64,000 nucleotides of DNA from Microbispora sp. H13382 (GCF_014161445.1 NZ_JABBXA010000001.1:1-64000); one strand, 5' to 3'. Shown: positions 53,311 to 61,983, counted from the stretch's first letter. Notes: a model not told the origin generated them from the sequence alone. Numbers and translations are program-made.

Positions 53311-54765
53311 TCAGCGGGCGAGCTTGAGCCGTACGACCTTCTCCAGGTCGGCGGCCGAGTAGTCCCGGCCGGCCGAGGCCTCGCTGAAGGACTCCACGGC
53401 GAGGCTGTGGCCGGGGGTGCCGGCCGGGTCGCGGAACCCGGTGCGCAGCGCGTACTCGTTGTACTCGTCCAGCAGCCGCTGGGCCTCCATGGTGGCCTCG
53501 GTGAAGCGGACCAGCGGGTCGGCGCCGTGGGCCAGCACGTCGCCCATGGCGCGCGTCATGACGTCCTGGTTGCCGGCGAAGTCGCCGAACAGCGCGCCCT
53601 GGGAGAGCGGCACGCCGCCGGCCAGGGCGGGGTCGACGGTCGCCCCGCTCGGGAAGCGGCTGACGTGCTCGTAGGCCAGCCGGTGGTAGGGGTGCTTGTC
53701 GAACCAGCCCTCCTCCTCCAGCAGGTCGTAGGAGGCGCGGGTGATCGGGATGAAGCTGCTGAACTTGTGCCGGTCGGCCGCGTTGCGCGGGTTGTGCAGG
53801 AACTGGATCAGGGCCAGCGCGCCGTCCTGGGTGGCCTCGTCCAGGCCGTTCGCCAGCCACAGCGAGGTCCCCGCCACCGCGTTGCCGACGTACGGGACCT
53901 TCTCGTTGTAGGGGAAGATGCCGATCTCGATGGGGAACCCGCTCTGCTCGGCCGCCTGGACCATGTAGTTGACGTCGTTGGACGAGGTGAACCTGATCGC
54001 GACGTCCTGGTCGGCGAAGGCCCTGAACGTGCCCGCCCAGTCGGGGATCTTGCCGGTGTAGAGGTAGTGGCCCCTGCGGTGCAGCCCCCGCCACCACTCG
54101 ACCCAGGCGAGCATCTCGTCGGAGGCCAGGTAGGCCGTGGTGGCCCGGCCGGAGCGGCCGTTGTCGTTGTCCACCAGCAGCCCGCCCTGGGAGGCGAGCG
54201 CCTGCTGGAAGAACGTGCCGTGGTTCGACCAGGTGATGGCGTGCGCGGGACCGTTGCGGAGCTTGGCGATCTCGTCGCAGACGGCCTCGACCTCCGCCCA
54301 CGTCTGCGGCAGTTCGGAGACGCCGGCCGCGCGCAGCAGGTTCGCGTTGGCGAACAGCAGGCTGGTCGTGCCGCCGGACGGCATCGAGGTGAGGTCGCCG
54401 TCCAGTGAGTAGTAGTCGCGGAAGGCCGGCAGCAGGTCGTCGATCACGACGGGCTCGCCGAGGATCTCCGTGCGTCCCCCGACGGCCTTCTCCACCGAGG
54501 TGAAGACCGGGCTGCCGTCCCTGTTGCGCAGGTCCCTGGCGGCCTGGCCCATGTAGAAGTAGATCTCCGCGACCATCGGGGCCCGTCCCTCGGCGGCCGC
54601 CTCGGCCACCTTCAGCGGGAACGTCCAGAAGTCCTGGCCCACGATGTTCACTTGATATTCCGGGTGCGCCTTCTCGAAGTCCCGGCCCTGCTCGTACCAC
54701 CGGTCCATCCACCCGGGGAAGGTCAGGTCCGGCACCCAGACGTCGAGGACGATTCGCTCCTTCAT
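53311..54765 (-). CDS. Solute-binding-protein fold, no signal peptide
   Basis: A 484-residue protein of the extracellular solute-binding family 1 (UgpB/MalE fold): VLDVWVPDLTFPGWMDRWYEQ at the start, TTSLLFANANLLRAAGVSELPQTWAEVEAVCDEI, VAIRFTSSNDVNYMVQ, LWLANGLDEATQDGALALIQFLHNP. Unlike the importer protein at 22122 it begins MKERIVLDVWVPD with no hydrophobic leader or lipobox, and no permease genes lie nearby. ATG 54765 has AGGAG upstream, and the frame above it holds no leader either. It lies 47 bp downstream of the glycosyltransferase gene on the same strand and is probably co-transcribed. A cytosolic sugar- or drug-binding (sequestering) role is inferred. Confidence 0.8.
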   Translation of the reverse strand: MKERIVLDVWVPDLTFPGWMDRWYEQGRDFEKAHPEYQVNIVGQDFWTFPLKVAEAAAEGRAPMVAEIYFYMGQAARDLRNRDGSPVFTSVEKAVGGRTEILGEPVVIDDLLPAFRDYYSLDGDLTSMPSGGTTSLLFANANLLRAAGVSELPQTWAEVEAVCDEIAKLRNGPAHAITWSNHGTFFQQALASQGGLLVDNDNGRSGRATTAYLASDEMLAWVEWWRGLHRRGHYLYTGKIPDWAGTFRAFADQDVAIRFTSSNDVNYMVQAAEQSGFPIEIGIFPYNEKVPYVGNAVAGTSLWLANGLDEATQDGALALIQFLHNPRNAADRHKFSSFIPITRASYDLLEEEGWFDKHPYHRLAYEHVSRFPSGATVDPALAGGVPLSQGALFGDFAGNQDVMTRAMGDVLAHGADPLVRFTEATMEAQRLLDEYNEYALRTGFRDPAGTPGHSLAVESFSEASAGRDYSAADLEKVVRLKLAR

Positions 54766-54812
54766 CCCATCTCCTGTGCTCGCTCGCTCTTGTGGCTTCG
54801 GCGGGCCCGGCG

Positions 54813-56135
54813 CTACCGCCGGTGCTGGCCGGTCAGCTTCTCCAGGTCGGGGACGATGTCCGAGGGGCTCGGCTTGGCCAGCCACTCCTCGTGCACCGCG
54901 TCCGCGCCCGCCCGGATCGACGGGTCCTCCAGCGCCTTGACGATCAGGTCGCGGACCTCCTCGGCCGACTGCTTCTGGTGGTCGAGGCGCAGTCCCGCTC
55001 CGCGCCCGGTCACGAACGCGGTGGCGATCGGCGAGAGGATGTGCCGCTCGGGGATCGTGCTGCCGCCGTCCTCGTGGAACTCCAGCCGCTGGCTCTCGTC
55101 GGTGTCGGTGATGATCTGCGGGAGGTTCGCCGCCACCGAGGACCAGAAGGTGCCGCTCGACCCGTGGTTGATGCTCACCGAGCAGGACGGCAGCAGCTGG
55201 GTCAGCGGGACGTAGTCGACCGTGCGCACGTTCGGGGGCAGCGGGGGCAGCCCGACGAGCTGGTCGGCGTTCAGCGTCGCGACGAGCTCGACGTCCAGGT
55301 CGGCGACGGCCTCGAGGATCTTGGGGGTCCGCCACTCGCCCTTGTGGTAGGTCCGGGTCGACAGGCCCACCGACAGGGCGATCCGGGGCCGCTCCGGCCT
55401 GCCGTACAGCCACTCCGGCACGACGCCGCCGCCGTTGTAGGGAATCCAGCGGACGGGCAGCGAGGTGAGGTCGCGGGACAGGCGCATCTCAGGCGGCAGC
55501 GGGTCGAGGGTCCACTGCCCGAGCAGCAGCTCCTCGTCGACCTCGACGCCGTAGCGCTCGGCGAACGGGCGCACCGCCTCGGCCAGCGGGTTGAGCACGT
55601 CGCCCGAGCCGGTGGCGCCGCCGGCCTGCTCGGCGAACCTCTCGGTCGCCCAGCCGCTGTAGTCGGGGCCCATCAGCATCCGGGCGTGCGCCGCGCCGCA
55701 GGCGCGTGCCGCCACGGCTCCGCCGGGGAACCAGGGGTCCCACAGGACCAGGTCCGGCCGCCAGCTCCGGGCGAACGCGACCAGGGCGTCGTTGTCGGTG
55801 CTGGGCTCCGGCGGGAGGTGGTACTTCGCCGCGGACAGCAGGAACTGGAAGAACACGTCCCAGCTGTCGCGGTCGGCGGAGCCGATCTTCACGGCGTCGG
55901 CGAGACGGTCCATCTCGCCGGGGTTGGGCGCGAGGTCGGGCCTGGCCCACCCCTGCGCGGTCGCCTCAGGAGTGCCGCAGACGACCGCGCTGAGGCCCGC
56001 CGCCACGATGTCGGCCTCGGCGCCCGGAGGGCAGACGATGCGGACCTCGTGTCCCGCGGTCTGCAGGGCGTGGGCGTACGGAATGATCGGGTACAGGTGG
56101 CACTTCTGCGGCCAGACCGTGAGCATTACCTTCAT
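54813..56135 (-). CDS. Natural-product glycosyltransferase (GT1)
   Basis: A 440-residue GT-B fold glycosyltransferase of the macrolide/enediyne type. N-terminal MKVMLTVWPQKCHLYPIIPYAHALQTAGHEVRIV is the acceptor domain start, LVLWDPWFPGGAVAARACG follows, and the C-terminal donor motif is SINHGSSGTFWSSVAANLPQIITDTDESQR, a variant of the HGGxGT...P.Q signature. ATG 56135 follows CAGGAG. It most likely attaches the amino sugar made by this cluster to the enediyne core. It diverges from the apoprotein gene across a 512-bp repeat-containing region. Confidence 0.9.
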   Translation of the reverse strand: MKVMLTVWPQKCHLYPIIPYAHALQTAGHEVRIVCPPGAEADIVAAGLSAVVCGTPEATAQGWARPDLAPNPGEMDRLADAVKIGSADRDSWDVFFQFLLSAAKYHLPPEPSTDNDALVAFARSWRPDLVLWDPWFPGGAVAARACGAAHARMLMGPDYSGWATERFAEQAGGATGSGDVLNPLAEAVRPFAERYGVEVDEELLLGQWTLDPLPPEMRLSRDLTSLPVRWIPYNGGGVVPEWLYGRPERPRIALSVGLSTRTYHKGEWRTPKILEAVADLDVELVATLNADQLVGLPPLPPNVRTVDYVPLTQLLPSCSVSINHGSSGTFWSSVAANLPQIITDTDESQRLEFHEDGGSTIPERHILSPIATAFVTGRGAGLRLDHQKQSAEEVRDLIVKALEDPSIRAGADAVHEEWLAKPSPSDIVPDLEKLTGQHRR

Positions 56136-56323
56136 CGAGGCTCCTGAATCAGTGAGGGACGTGGACCGCGGCGGGAGAGCGCCGGGGCGTCCCACCCGGC
56201 CGCGCGAGTTCAGGGCCGCCCGGCGGGCACGGCGGCGTGGGGCGAGCGATGGCGACGCGGGTGCTCGGCCGGGGCACGCGCGCGAGCAGCGGCACGCCGC
56301 GGTCGTGGCCGGGACCTCGCATG

Positions 56324-56369
56324 CCGCCAGCGTCACATCGCCGCCTGATCACGCGCATCTTCCCTCGTG
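56324..56369 (-). promoter_or_regulatory. Bipartite cluster promoter signal, glycosyltransferase gene
   Basis: In gene direction: GCACGAGGGAAGATGC (56369-56354), 19 bp, GACGCTGGCGG (56334-56324). The first word overlaps the left end of the tandem repeat array. Confidence 0.65.
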
Positions 56370-56481
56370 CGGAGCACGGCCAGGACGTCTCGTGCGGAGC
56401 ACGGCCAGGACGTCTCGTGCGGAGCACGGCCAAGAGGTCTCGTGCGGAGCACGGCTGAGCCGAGCTCGTGCGGAGCACGGC
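56364..56481. repeat. Five tandem copies of a palindromic 17-bp element
   Basis: TCGTGCGGAGCACGGCC starts at 56364, 56389, 56414, 56439 (last base T) and 56465, a period of 25, 25, 25 and 26 bp. The core CGTGC-GGA-GCACG is a perfect inverted repeat. Linkers are AGGACGTC-like. With a period near 2.4 helical turns and a palindromic core, the array looks like a multi-site operator between the glycosyltransferase and apoprotein genes. Confidence 0.9.
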
Positions 56482-56647
56482 CGGGAGTCCTTGATCAATT
56501 TGATGACGAATATCAATGACTTCGCTGACAGAAAGGTGTCAAGTCGCGCGCAACATGCTGACACGGATTTGTCTGGATTGCCGGTCCCGAATCAAGCAGA
56601 TTTGTTCTTGCAAGCACCACTGACCGCTCGAAGAAAGGATGCGGAAA

Positions 56648-57076
56648 ATGAGGAACAAGACCGGTGTTCTCGCCAAGCTCGGTGTCGCCGCCGCCATGAT
56701 GGTCGGTCTGACCGTCGCCTCCCAGACGGCCGCAGCGGCCGCCGCGCCCACGTTCTCCGTGTCGCCGGCCTCCGGCCTGCACGACGGAGACACCGTGACG
56801 GTCACGGTGACCGGCGCCGGCGCGAACGAGGTGTACGGCATCGCGCAGTGCGCCAACATCGGCGCGTCGTTCGGGTGCGACGGGAGCACCGCCACCACGT
56901 TCACCACCAACGCGAGCGGCGCGGCCACGTTCACCTTGCCCGTGCACAAGAGCTACCAGGCCGTGACGCACGACGGCGTGTCGCTGGGCACGGTGGACTG
57001 CGGTACGACGAGCTGCTACATCGGCGCCGGGAACGAGAACCTGGCTCTCGGGGACGTGCTCCTGTCCTTCCGCTGA
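56648..57076 (+). CDS. Neocarzinostatin-family chromoprotein apoprotein
   Basis: A 142-residue secreted protein. A signal peptide (MRNKTGVLAKLGVAAAMMVGLTVASQTAAAAA) is followed by a mature domain of about 110 residues beginning APTFSVSPASGLHDGD. This opening, QCANIGASFGCDG and TVDCGTTSCYIG match the immunoglobulin-like apoprotein family (neocarzinostatin, C-1027 CagA, kedarcidin, maduropeptin). Cysteines at mature positions 36, 45, 86 and 91 copy the two disulfides of neocarzinostatin (37-47, 88-93). The protein binds, protects and exports the labile enediyne chromophore. The second ATG (56648) is preferred to 56639 because AAGAAAGG then sits 9 bp upstream. Confidence 0.93.
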   Translation: MRNKTGVLAKLGVAAAMMVGLTVASQTAAAAAAPTFSVSPASGLHDGDTVTVTVTGAGANEVYGIAQCANIGASFGCDGSTATTFTTNASGAATFTLPVHKSYQAVTHDGVSLGTVDCGTTSCYIGAGNENLALGDVLLSFR

Positions 57077-57095
57077 GCCGGGCATCCGCACCAGA

Positions 57096-57140
57096 AGATG
57101 GGCCCTGCCGGTATGCCAATAAAACCGGCAAGGCCCATCT
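57096..57140. terminator. Terminator after apoprotein gene
   Basis: A 17-bp stem with one mismatch (57096-57112 with 57124-57140) and an 11-nt loop, 20 bp after the apoprotein stop, facing the convergent MFS gene. Confidence 0.85.
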
Positions 57141-57264
57141 CCGGGCGAATCTCGGTGTTCACCGTCGCCTGCGCGAAACGGAGGGCTCGCGGCCCGGGTG
57201 CGTGCGCGCCGCCCCCGGGCCCGCCTCCCGCCTCTCGTTCACGACGGGTTGTTTGGAAACGGCA

Positions 57265-58893
57265 TCAGGAAATCCGCGCCGCCTCGGCCGGCTCCTGGAC
57301 GGCCTCCGCCTCCGGCTCGGGCAGCCGCTCGCCGCCCTCCTCACCCGTGCCGTCCTGCTCCGCGTCGCCGGTCGCGGGAACGTGCCGCAGCGCGACCGCG
57401 GCCAGCGTGGCGAGCACGAGCGCGATGGCGGCGCTGACGCCGGCGGTGGAGTTCAGCGCCGTGGTGAAGGCCTCGCGGGCGGTGGTCAGCAGGTCGGTCG
57501 CGAGCGGGGCGGGCAGCTGCTGCGCGGCGGCGTAGGCCCCGGCGATGCTCTCCCCGGCGGTGCCCGCCGCCTCGGCCGGGACCCCGGCCGGGATGGTGCC
57601 GGACAGCGCGCCCTGGTAGACCGCCGTGCCGACGCTGCCGAGGACGGCGATGCCGAACGCGATGCCGAACTCGCCGGTGGTCTCGGAGATCGCCGACGCG
57701 GAGCCCGCCTTCTCCGGCGGGGCGGACCCGATGACGAGGCCGGTGCCCAGCGCTCCCATGGGACCCGCGCCGACGGAGCTGACGATCAGACCGGCCACGA
57801 GCAGGGCGACGCCCGTCGCGCTGCCCACCTGCGTGATCAGCAGGTAACCGGCCGCCGTGACCACCAGGCCGCCCGCGATGACGTACGCGGGGCGGACGCG
57901 CCGCGCGATGGCCGGGGCCATCATGACGCTGGCGATCGTCGCGAGTGTCGAGGGGACCAGCCAGCCTCCGGCCTGCAGTGGCGAGAGCCCCTCGACCGTC
58001 TGCAGGTACAGGTTGACCAGCAGGTGGGTGCCGCTCATGACGCCGCCGCCGATCATGATCACCAGGGCGACGCTGAACGCGCGGTTGCCGAAGAGCCGTA
58101 GGTCGAGCAGCGGGCTGGCCAGGCTGCGCTGACGCCGTACGAAGACCGCGCCGACGATCAGGCCGGCCACGACGGAGGCGACGGGCAGCACCTGCCAGCC
58201 GTTCCTGGCCACCTCCTTGAGGCCGTAGATGACCGGCATGATGGCGGCCAGGGAGAGCGCCACGCTGGCGAGGTCGAGCCGTCCGCCCTCGGGGTCCCGA
58301 TACTCGGGCAGCAGGCGCGGCCCGACCAGCAGGAGCAGCCCCATCACCGGCACGCCGAGCAGGAACACCGAGCCCCACCAGAAGTTGGTGAGCATGATCC
58401 CGCCCACGACCGGGCCGATCGCCATGCCGCCCATGAAGCAGCTCATCCAGACGGCGATCGCCATCCCCATCTGCTTGGGGTCCTTGAACATGATGCCGAG
58501 CAGCGACATGGTCGAGGGCATCAGCGTGGCCCCGGCGACGCCCATCAGCGCCCTGGTGGCGATCAGCATCTCCGGGCTGGACGCGTACGCGGCGAGCGCC
58601 GAGGCGGCGGCGAAGCAGGCCGCGCCGATGAGCAGCAGCCTGCGGCGGCCGATCCGGTCACCGAGCGTGCCCATCGTGACCAGGAAACCGGCAATGAGGA
58701 AGCCGTAGATGTCGGTGATCCACAGCTGCTGGGTCGCGTCGGCCCCCAGGTCGATGCTGAGGTGCGGCAGCGCCAGGTACAGCACGCTCATGTCGAGCGA
58801 CAGCAGCAGCGTGGGCAGGGCCAGGACGGCCAGCCCGATCCATTCCCTGCGCCCGGCCCGCTCGGCCGGGCCGGATTCGGTGCCTGCGTGCAT
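57265..58893 (-). CDS. MFS efflux transporter (DHA2, SgcB-like)
   Basis: A 542-residue exporter with about 14 transmembrane segments. GDRIGRRRLLLIG (motif A) and GVAGATLMPSTMSLLGIMF (DHA2 motif C) are clear, and the charged tail is long and acidic. Its place beside the apoprotein gene suggests it exports the enediyne product or a precursor, as SgcB is thought to do in C-1027 producers. ATG 58893. It is a paralogue of the protein at 3973-5505 with the same motifs but only moderate similarity. Confidence 0.9.
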   Translation of the reverse strand: MHAGTESGPAERAGRREWIGLAVLALPTLLLSLDMSVLYLALPHLSIDLGADATQQLWITDIYGFLIAGFLVTMGTLGDRIGRRRLLLIGAACFAAASALAAYASSPEMLIATRALMGVAGATLMPSTMSLLGIMFKDPKQMGMAIAVWMSCFMGGMAIGPVVGGIMLTNFWWGSVFLLGVPVMGLLLLVGPRLLPEYRDPEGGRLDLASVALSLAAIMPVIYGLKEVARNGWQVLPVASVVAGLIVGAVFVRRQRSLASPLLDLRLFGNRAFSVALVIMIGGGVMSGTHLLVNLYLQTVEGLSPLQAGGWLVPSTLATIASVMMAPAIARRVRPAYVIAGGLVVTAAGYLLITQVGSATGVALLVAGLIVSSVGAGPMGALGTGLVIGSAPPEKAGSASAISETTGEFGIAFGIAVLGSVGTAVYQGALSGTIPAGVPAEAAGTAGESIAGAYAAAQQLPAPLATDLLTTAREAFTTALNSTAGVSAAIALVLATLAAVALRHVPATGDAEQDGTGEEGGERLPEPEAEAVQEPAEAARIS

Positions 58894-59037
58894 GAAGGAG
58901 TCCTTCCGTCTGGTCGCCCGGGCCGTTGCGGGGGAGCGACGACGAGCGATTGTCGGGTGGGGGTGCGCGCGCGTCGCTCTTCACCGGCTCCGCACACGCG
59001 GCGGCTTCCGGCGGGGCCGCGGCCCCGCCGGCGAGCC

Positions 59038-60408
59038 TCAGCGCAGGGGGGCGTCGGGAGTGGTGACCACCGCTCGCAGCACGCTGTCGAACTCGGTCAT
59101 CCACTCGGCCATCGTGTCGGCCCGCCACAGGTTGGTGTTGAAGCCCAGAGTCCCGATGATCTCTCCCGACGGGGTGAGGTTGAGCTCGCACAGCGAGCCG
59201 TCCGGGATGTCCCCGCCCACCGGCTGCGAGACGAGCCGCGGCACCTCGGCGTACTCGACGTCGCCGACCACCTCGCCGGCCATCCCGAAGGGCGACTGGA
59301 AGACCTGGAAGAGGAACAGCGCGCGGTCGTCGGCCGCCGCCGGGGCCATCAGCTCCGGCGCCTCGGCGGCGATCTGGGCGAAGGGGATGTCGTGGGAGTA
59401 GGCCTCCAGGCAGGTCGCGCGGGTCCGCCGCACCGCCTCCTGGTAGCTGTCACAGCCGGTGAGGTCCGTACGCAGCGGGACGAAGTTGAAGAACGACCCC
59501 ACGGTGGTGTGGAACCGCTCCTGGGTGCGCCCGGTGGTGAACGTCGGGACCACGATGTCGCTCACGCCGGTGATCCGGTTGAGCAGGATGTTGTTGGCCG
59601 CGAACAGGACCATGAAGGTGGAGCAGCGCAGCGCCTTGGCGGTCCGGCGGGTCGCGGCGCTCAGCTCGGGGCCGAGCGTGAACCGGTGCCACCCGGTCGT
59701 CTTGGCCAGCCCGGCCGACCGCGGGTGGTCGGTGGGCAGCGTCAGGATGCTCGCCCCCCGCAGCTTCTCGCGCCAGTACTCCCGCGCGCGGTCCAGGGCG
59801 GGGGACGAGGCGCGCTCCTGCTCCCACAGCGTGTAGTCGCGGTACTGCGGCGCCTCCGGGAGAGCGGCGACCTGCCGCCCGCGCCGCGCGGCGTAACTGT
59901 GGGCCAGGTCGCGCATGATCACGTGCATCGACCACGCGTCGGCCGCGGTGTGGTGCGCGATCAGCACGAGGACGGCGTCCTCGTCGTCGAACCGGGCCAG
60001 CACGGCCCGCAGCAGCGGCACCTCGCGGGCGCTGTAGGAGCCCGCCTCGATCTCGTTGACGAGTTCGCCCGCGCGGCGGTCGCGGTCGGCGGGGGCGACG
60101 CCGGACAGGTCGCGCAGCGTCAGCTCCACCGGGCCGGACGGGAGGATCCGCTGGTGGCGGTCCTCGGGGTCGCGGACGATCAGCGTGCGGAGGGCCTCGT
60201 GGCGCTCCGCGACGTCGTGCAGGGCCGCCCGCAGGGTGTCGACGTGGACCTTTCCGCGCAGCCGGCTCGCGTAGAAGATGTTGTATCGGGGGCCGAAAGG
60301 CCCGGAATCGTCTCCCTCGTCGAAAATGCAGAGGAATTCCTGGTTGAGAGAGAGGGGCACCCGGCTCGCCGGCTCGCTCGGCGCGTTCGGGATCTCGGAG
60401 ACGCTCAC
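59038..60408 (-). CDS. Free-standing condensation enzyme (SgcC5-like)
   Basis: A 456-residue stand-alone NRPS condensation domain. The catalytic HHxxxD is H152-H153-TAA-D157 in LIAHHTAADAWSMHVIMRDL. VPLSLNQEFLCIFDE, RHEALRTLIV, YRDYTLWEQE and the DFRR-like GRTQERFHTTVGSFFNFVPLR segment follow in the family order. In C-1027, SgcC5 joins the carrier-bound beta-tyrosine to the enediyne core as an ester. The same step is inferred here. Start GTG 60408 with AAAGG upstream. It follows the MFS gene in gene order on the minus strand. Confidence 0.9.
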   Translation of the reverse strand: MSVSEIPNAPSEPASRVPLSLNQEFLCIFDEGDDSGPFGPRYNIFYASRLRGKVHVDTLRAALHDVAERHEALRTLIVRDPEDRHQRILPSGPVELTLRDLSGVAPADRDRRAGELVNEIEAGSYSAREVPLLRAVLARFDDEDAVLVLIAHHTAADAWSMHVIMRDLAHSYAARRGRQVAALPEAPQYRDYTLWEQERASSPALDRAREYWREKLRGASILTLPTDHPRSAGLAKTTGWHRFTLGPELSAATRRTAKALRCSTFMVLFAANNILLNRITGVSDIVVPTFTTGRTQERFHTTVGSFFNFVPLRTDLTGCDSYQEAVRRTRATCLEAYSHDIPFAQIAAEAPELMAPAAADDRALFLFQVFQSPFGMAGEVVGDVEYAEVPRLVSQPVGGDIPDGSLCELNLTPSGEIIGTLGFNTNLWRADTMAEWMTEFDSVLRAVVTTPDAPLR

Positions 60409-60453
60409 ACCACAAGCCTTTCGCTAGCAGGCGGTTTCGCCCTGTGTTTGCGC

Positions 60454-60479
60454 GCGCGGGTAGCTCAGATGGTAGGAGC
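60454..60479 (+). other. tRNA 5'-half-like fragment
   Basis: GCGCGGGTAGCTCAGATGG, continuing TAGGAGC, has the seven-base acceptor strand, TA, and a perfect four-base D-stem (GCTC/GAGC) around a D-loop with GG. No anticodon stem, T-loop or acceptor partner follows. It is not a working tRNA but may be the remnant of one, or of an integration site. Confidence 0.45.
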
Positions 60480-60510
60480 GGGTTTCCCGGGCACGCTTAT
60501 CCTGGATTGC
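60464..60510 (-). promoter_or_regulatory. Partial bipartite signal, condensation enzyme gene
   Basis: In gene direction the first word is GCAATCCAGGATAAGC (60510-60495), close to the copy in front of the 3-dehydratase gene. The second word at +20 is poor and overlaps the tRNA-like fragment. Confidence 0.45.
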
Positions 60511-60535
60511 CGTATACGGCCGGCCGGCGCGGAAT

Positions 60536-61882
60536 TCACCGCCCGACGCCCTGGTAGACGTAACCGAGCCGGCGCAGTTCCGCGATCTTGTCTTTCGGGT
60601 AGTAGGCCCGGCCGTCCAGCACCAGGCAGTCCGGCGCCACCGGCAGGTCCGCGAAGTCGATGTCCCTGAACGGCCGGTGCAGGGCCATGACGGCGACGCA
60701 GTCGGCGTCCTGTACGGCCTCCCGCAGGTCGGCGCAGGGAGCGACGCCGAACAGCGCCTCGGCCTGCACCGGGTCCACCAGCGGGTCGTGGACGCGGACC
60801 GTGGCCCCGGCCTTGGCCAGCGTCGTCACGAAGGCCTCCACCGGCGTCGCCCGCAGGTCGCCCGTGTCGTTCTTGAACGCCGCGCCCAGCACGGCCACCG
60901 TGGCCGTGGCGGGGTCCTTGCCGAGCCGCACCAGCGTGTCGACGACCAGCTGCGCCGCGTACTCCGGCATGCCGGTGTTGACCCTGCGCCCGGCCGGGGC
61001 GGTCTGGATCTCCAGACCACGCCGGCGGGCCGAGTGCCAGACCATCCACGGGTCCTTGACCAGGCACGAACCGCCCACGCCCACGCTGGGCAGCAGGATG
61101 TTGACGTTCCCCGTGCCCTTGGGGACCGTGTTGGCCGCGGCGATCACGTCGAGCACGTCCACGTCGTACAGCGCGCAGAACTTGGCCAGCTCGTTGGCGA
61201 GCGCGATGTTGAGGTCGATCCACCAGTTGTCCGCCAGCTTCACGATCTCGGCGGCCTCCGGGGAGTCCATCGGGACGATCGCGACGTCGAGCACGCGGCG
61301 CCAGAACTCCATCCCGGCTTGGGTGCTGTCGTCGTTCAGCCCGCCCACGGCGATCGGGAGGGAGCGCAGCTCGCGCAGCGCGGTGCCCTCGGCGAACCGC
61401 TCCGGGGTGAACGCGAGCCCGAAGTCCTCACCCGCGACGAGCCCGCCGCGCTCCAGCAGCGGCCGGGCCAGATCCCGCGTGGTGCCGGGCGGCACCGTGC
61501 TCTTGAGCAGCACGAGCTGGCCCTCGCGCAGGTGGGCGCCGAGACGCCGGCACGCCTCGCGCAGGTGGTCGTCCAGCAGCGAGCCGTCCGGGTGGACGGG
61601 CGTGCTGACGGCGACGAGCACCACGTCGGCGTCCCGTACGCCGGCGTAGTCGGCGGTCACCCGGAGGCGTCCGGACGCGACCGCGGCCGCGACGAGTTCG
61701 GGCAGGCCGTGCTCCTGGTAGCGGCAGTGCCCGCGGGCCAGTTCGGCGAGCAGGGCGGTGTCGATGTCCACGCCCGTGACCCTGCAGCCGCGGTCGGCCA
61801 GGATCGCCGCCAGGCACGAGCCGACGTAGCCGAGTCCGACGACCGCCACTTTCAGGTCCCGCTGGTCGGGTAGGAAACGCAT
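60536..61882 (-). CDS. NDP-sugar 6-dehydrogenase (UDP-glucose dehydrogenase-like)
   Basis: A 448-residue NAD-dependent nucleotide-sugar dehydrogenase. VAVVGLGYVGSCLA binds NAD. VSTPVHPDGS, KSTVPPGTT and FTPERFAEGTA are family motifs, KLADNWWIDLNIALANELA forms the dimer helix, and the catalytic Cys is in GVGGSCLVKDPW. The last motif is intermediate between UDP-glucose dehydrogenase (GGSCFPKD) and WecC (GGHC..DPW), so the exact sugar is uncertain. With the UXS-like gene it would give a UDP-pentose for the amino sugar. ATG 61882 follows CAGGAG; codons further up are not conserved. It diverges from the 3-dehydratase gene. Confidence 0.87.
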   Translation of the reverse strand: MRFLPDQRDLKVAVVGLGYVGSCLAAILADRGCRVTGVDIDTALLAELARGHCRYQEHGLPELVAAAVASGRLRVTADYAGVRDADVVLVAVSTPVHPDGSLLDDHLREACRRLGAHLREGQLVLLKSTVPPGTTRDLARPLLERGGLVAGEDFGLAFTPERFAEGTALRELRSLPIAVGGLNDDSTQAGMEFWRRVLDVAIVPMDSPEAAEIVKLADNWWIDLNIALANELAKFCALYDVDVLDVIAAANTVPKGTGNVNILLPSVGVGGSCLVKDPWMVWHSARRRGLEIQTAPAGRRVNTGMPEYAAQLVVDTLVRLGKDPATATVAVLGAAFKNDTGDLRATPVEAFVTTLAKAGATVRVHDPLVDPVQAEALFGVAPCADLREAVQDADCVAVMALHRPFRDIDFADLPVAPDCLVLDGRAYYPKDKIAELRRLGYVYQGVGR

Positions 61883-61983
61883 GAAACGCTCCTGAGTCGA
61901 AATGGGAATGTGTTTCCTGGTGTTGCCGGGCGCGTCCCCGTCGATATTTCCGGCGTACCGCCGGATCCTGACGCGATTCTCCG

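Larger units (their letters stand above)
56136..56647. other. 512-bp divergent region glycosyltransferase / apoprotein
   Basis: No gene is supported here. It contains, from left to right, a bipartite promoter signal facing the glycosyltransferase (56324-56369), five palindromic repeats (56364-56481), and about 160 bp of relatively AT-rich DNA before the apoprotein start. That AT-rich stretch is unlike the rest of the window. Confidence 0.6.

Noticed and set aside
53311-54765. Part of a complete ABC import operon
   Set aside because: No permease or ATPase genes adjoin it, and the protein has no signal peptide.
56364-56481. CRISPR array
   Set aside because: Repeat units are 17 bp with 8-9-bp near-identical linkers, not unique spacers, and no cas genes are present.
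60454-60530. Functional tRNA gene
   Set aside because: Only the 5' half matches. There is no anticodon stem, T-arm or acceptor partner.
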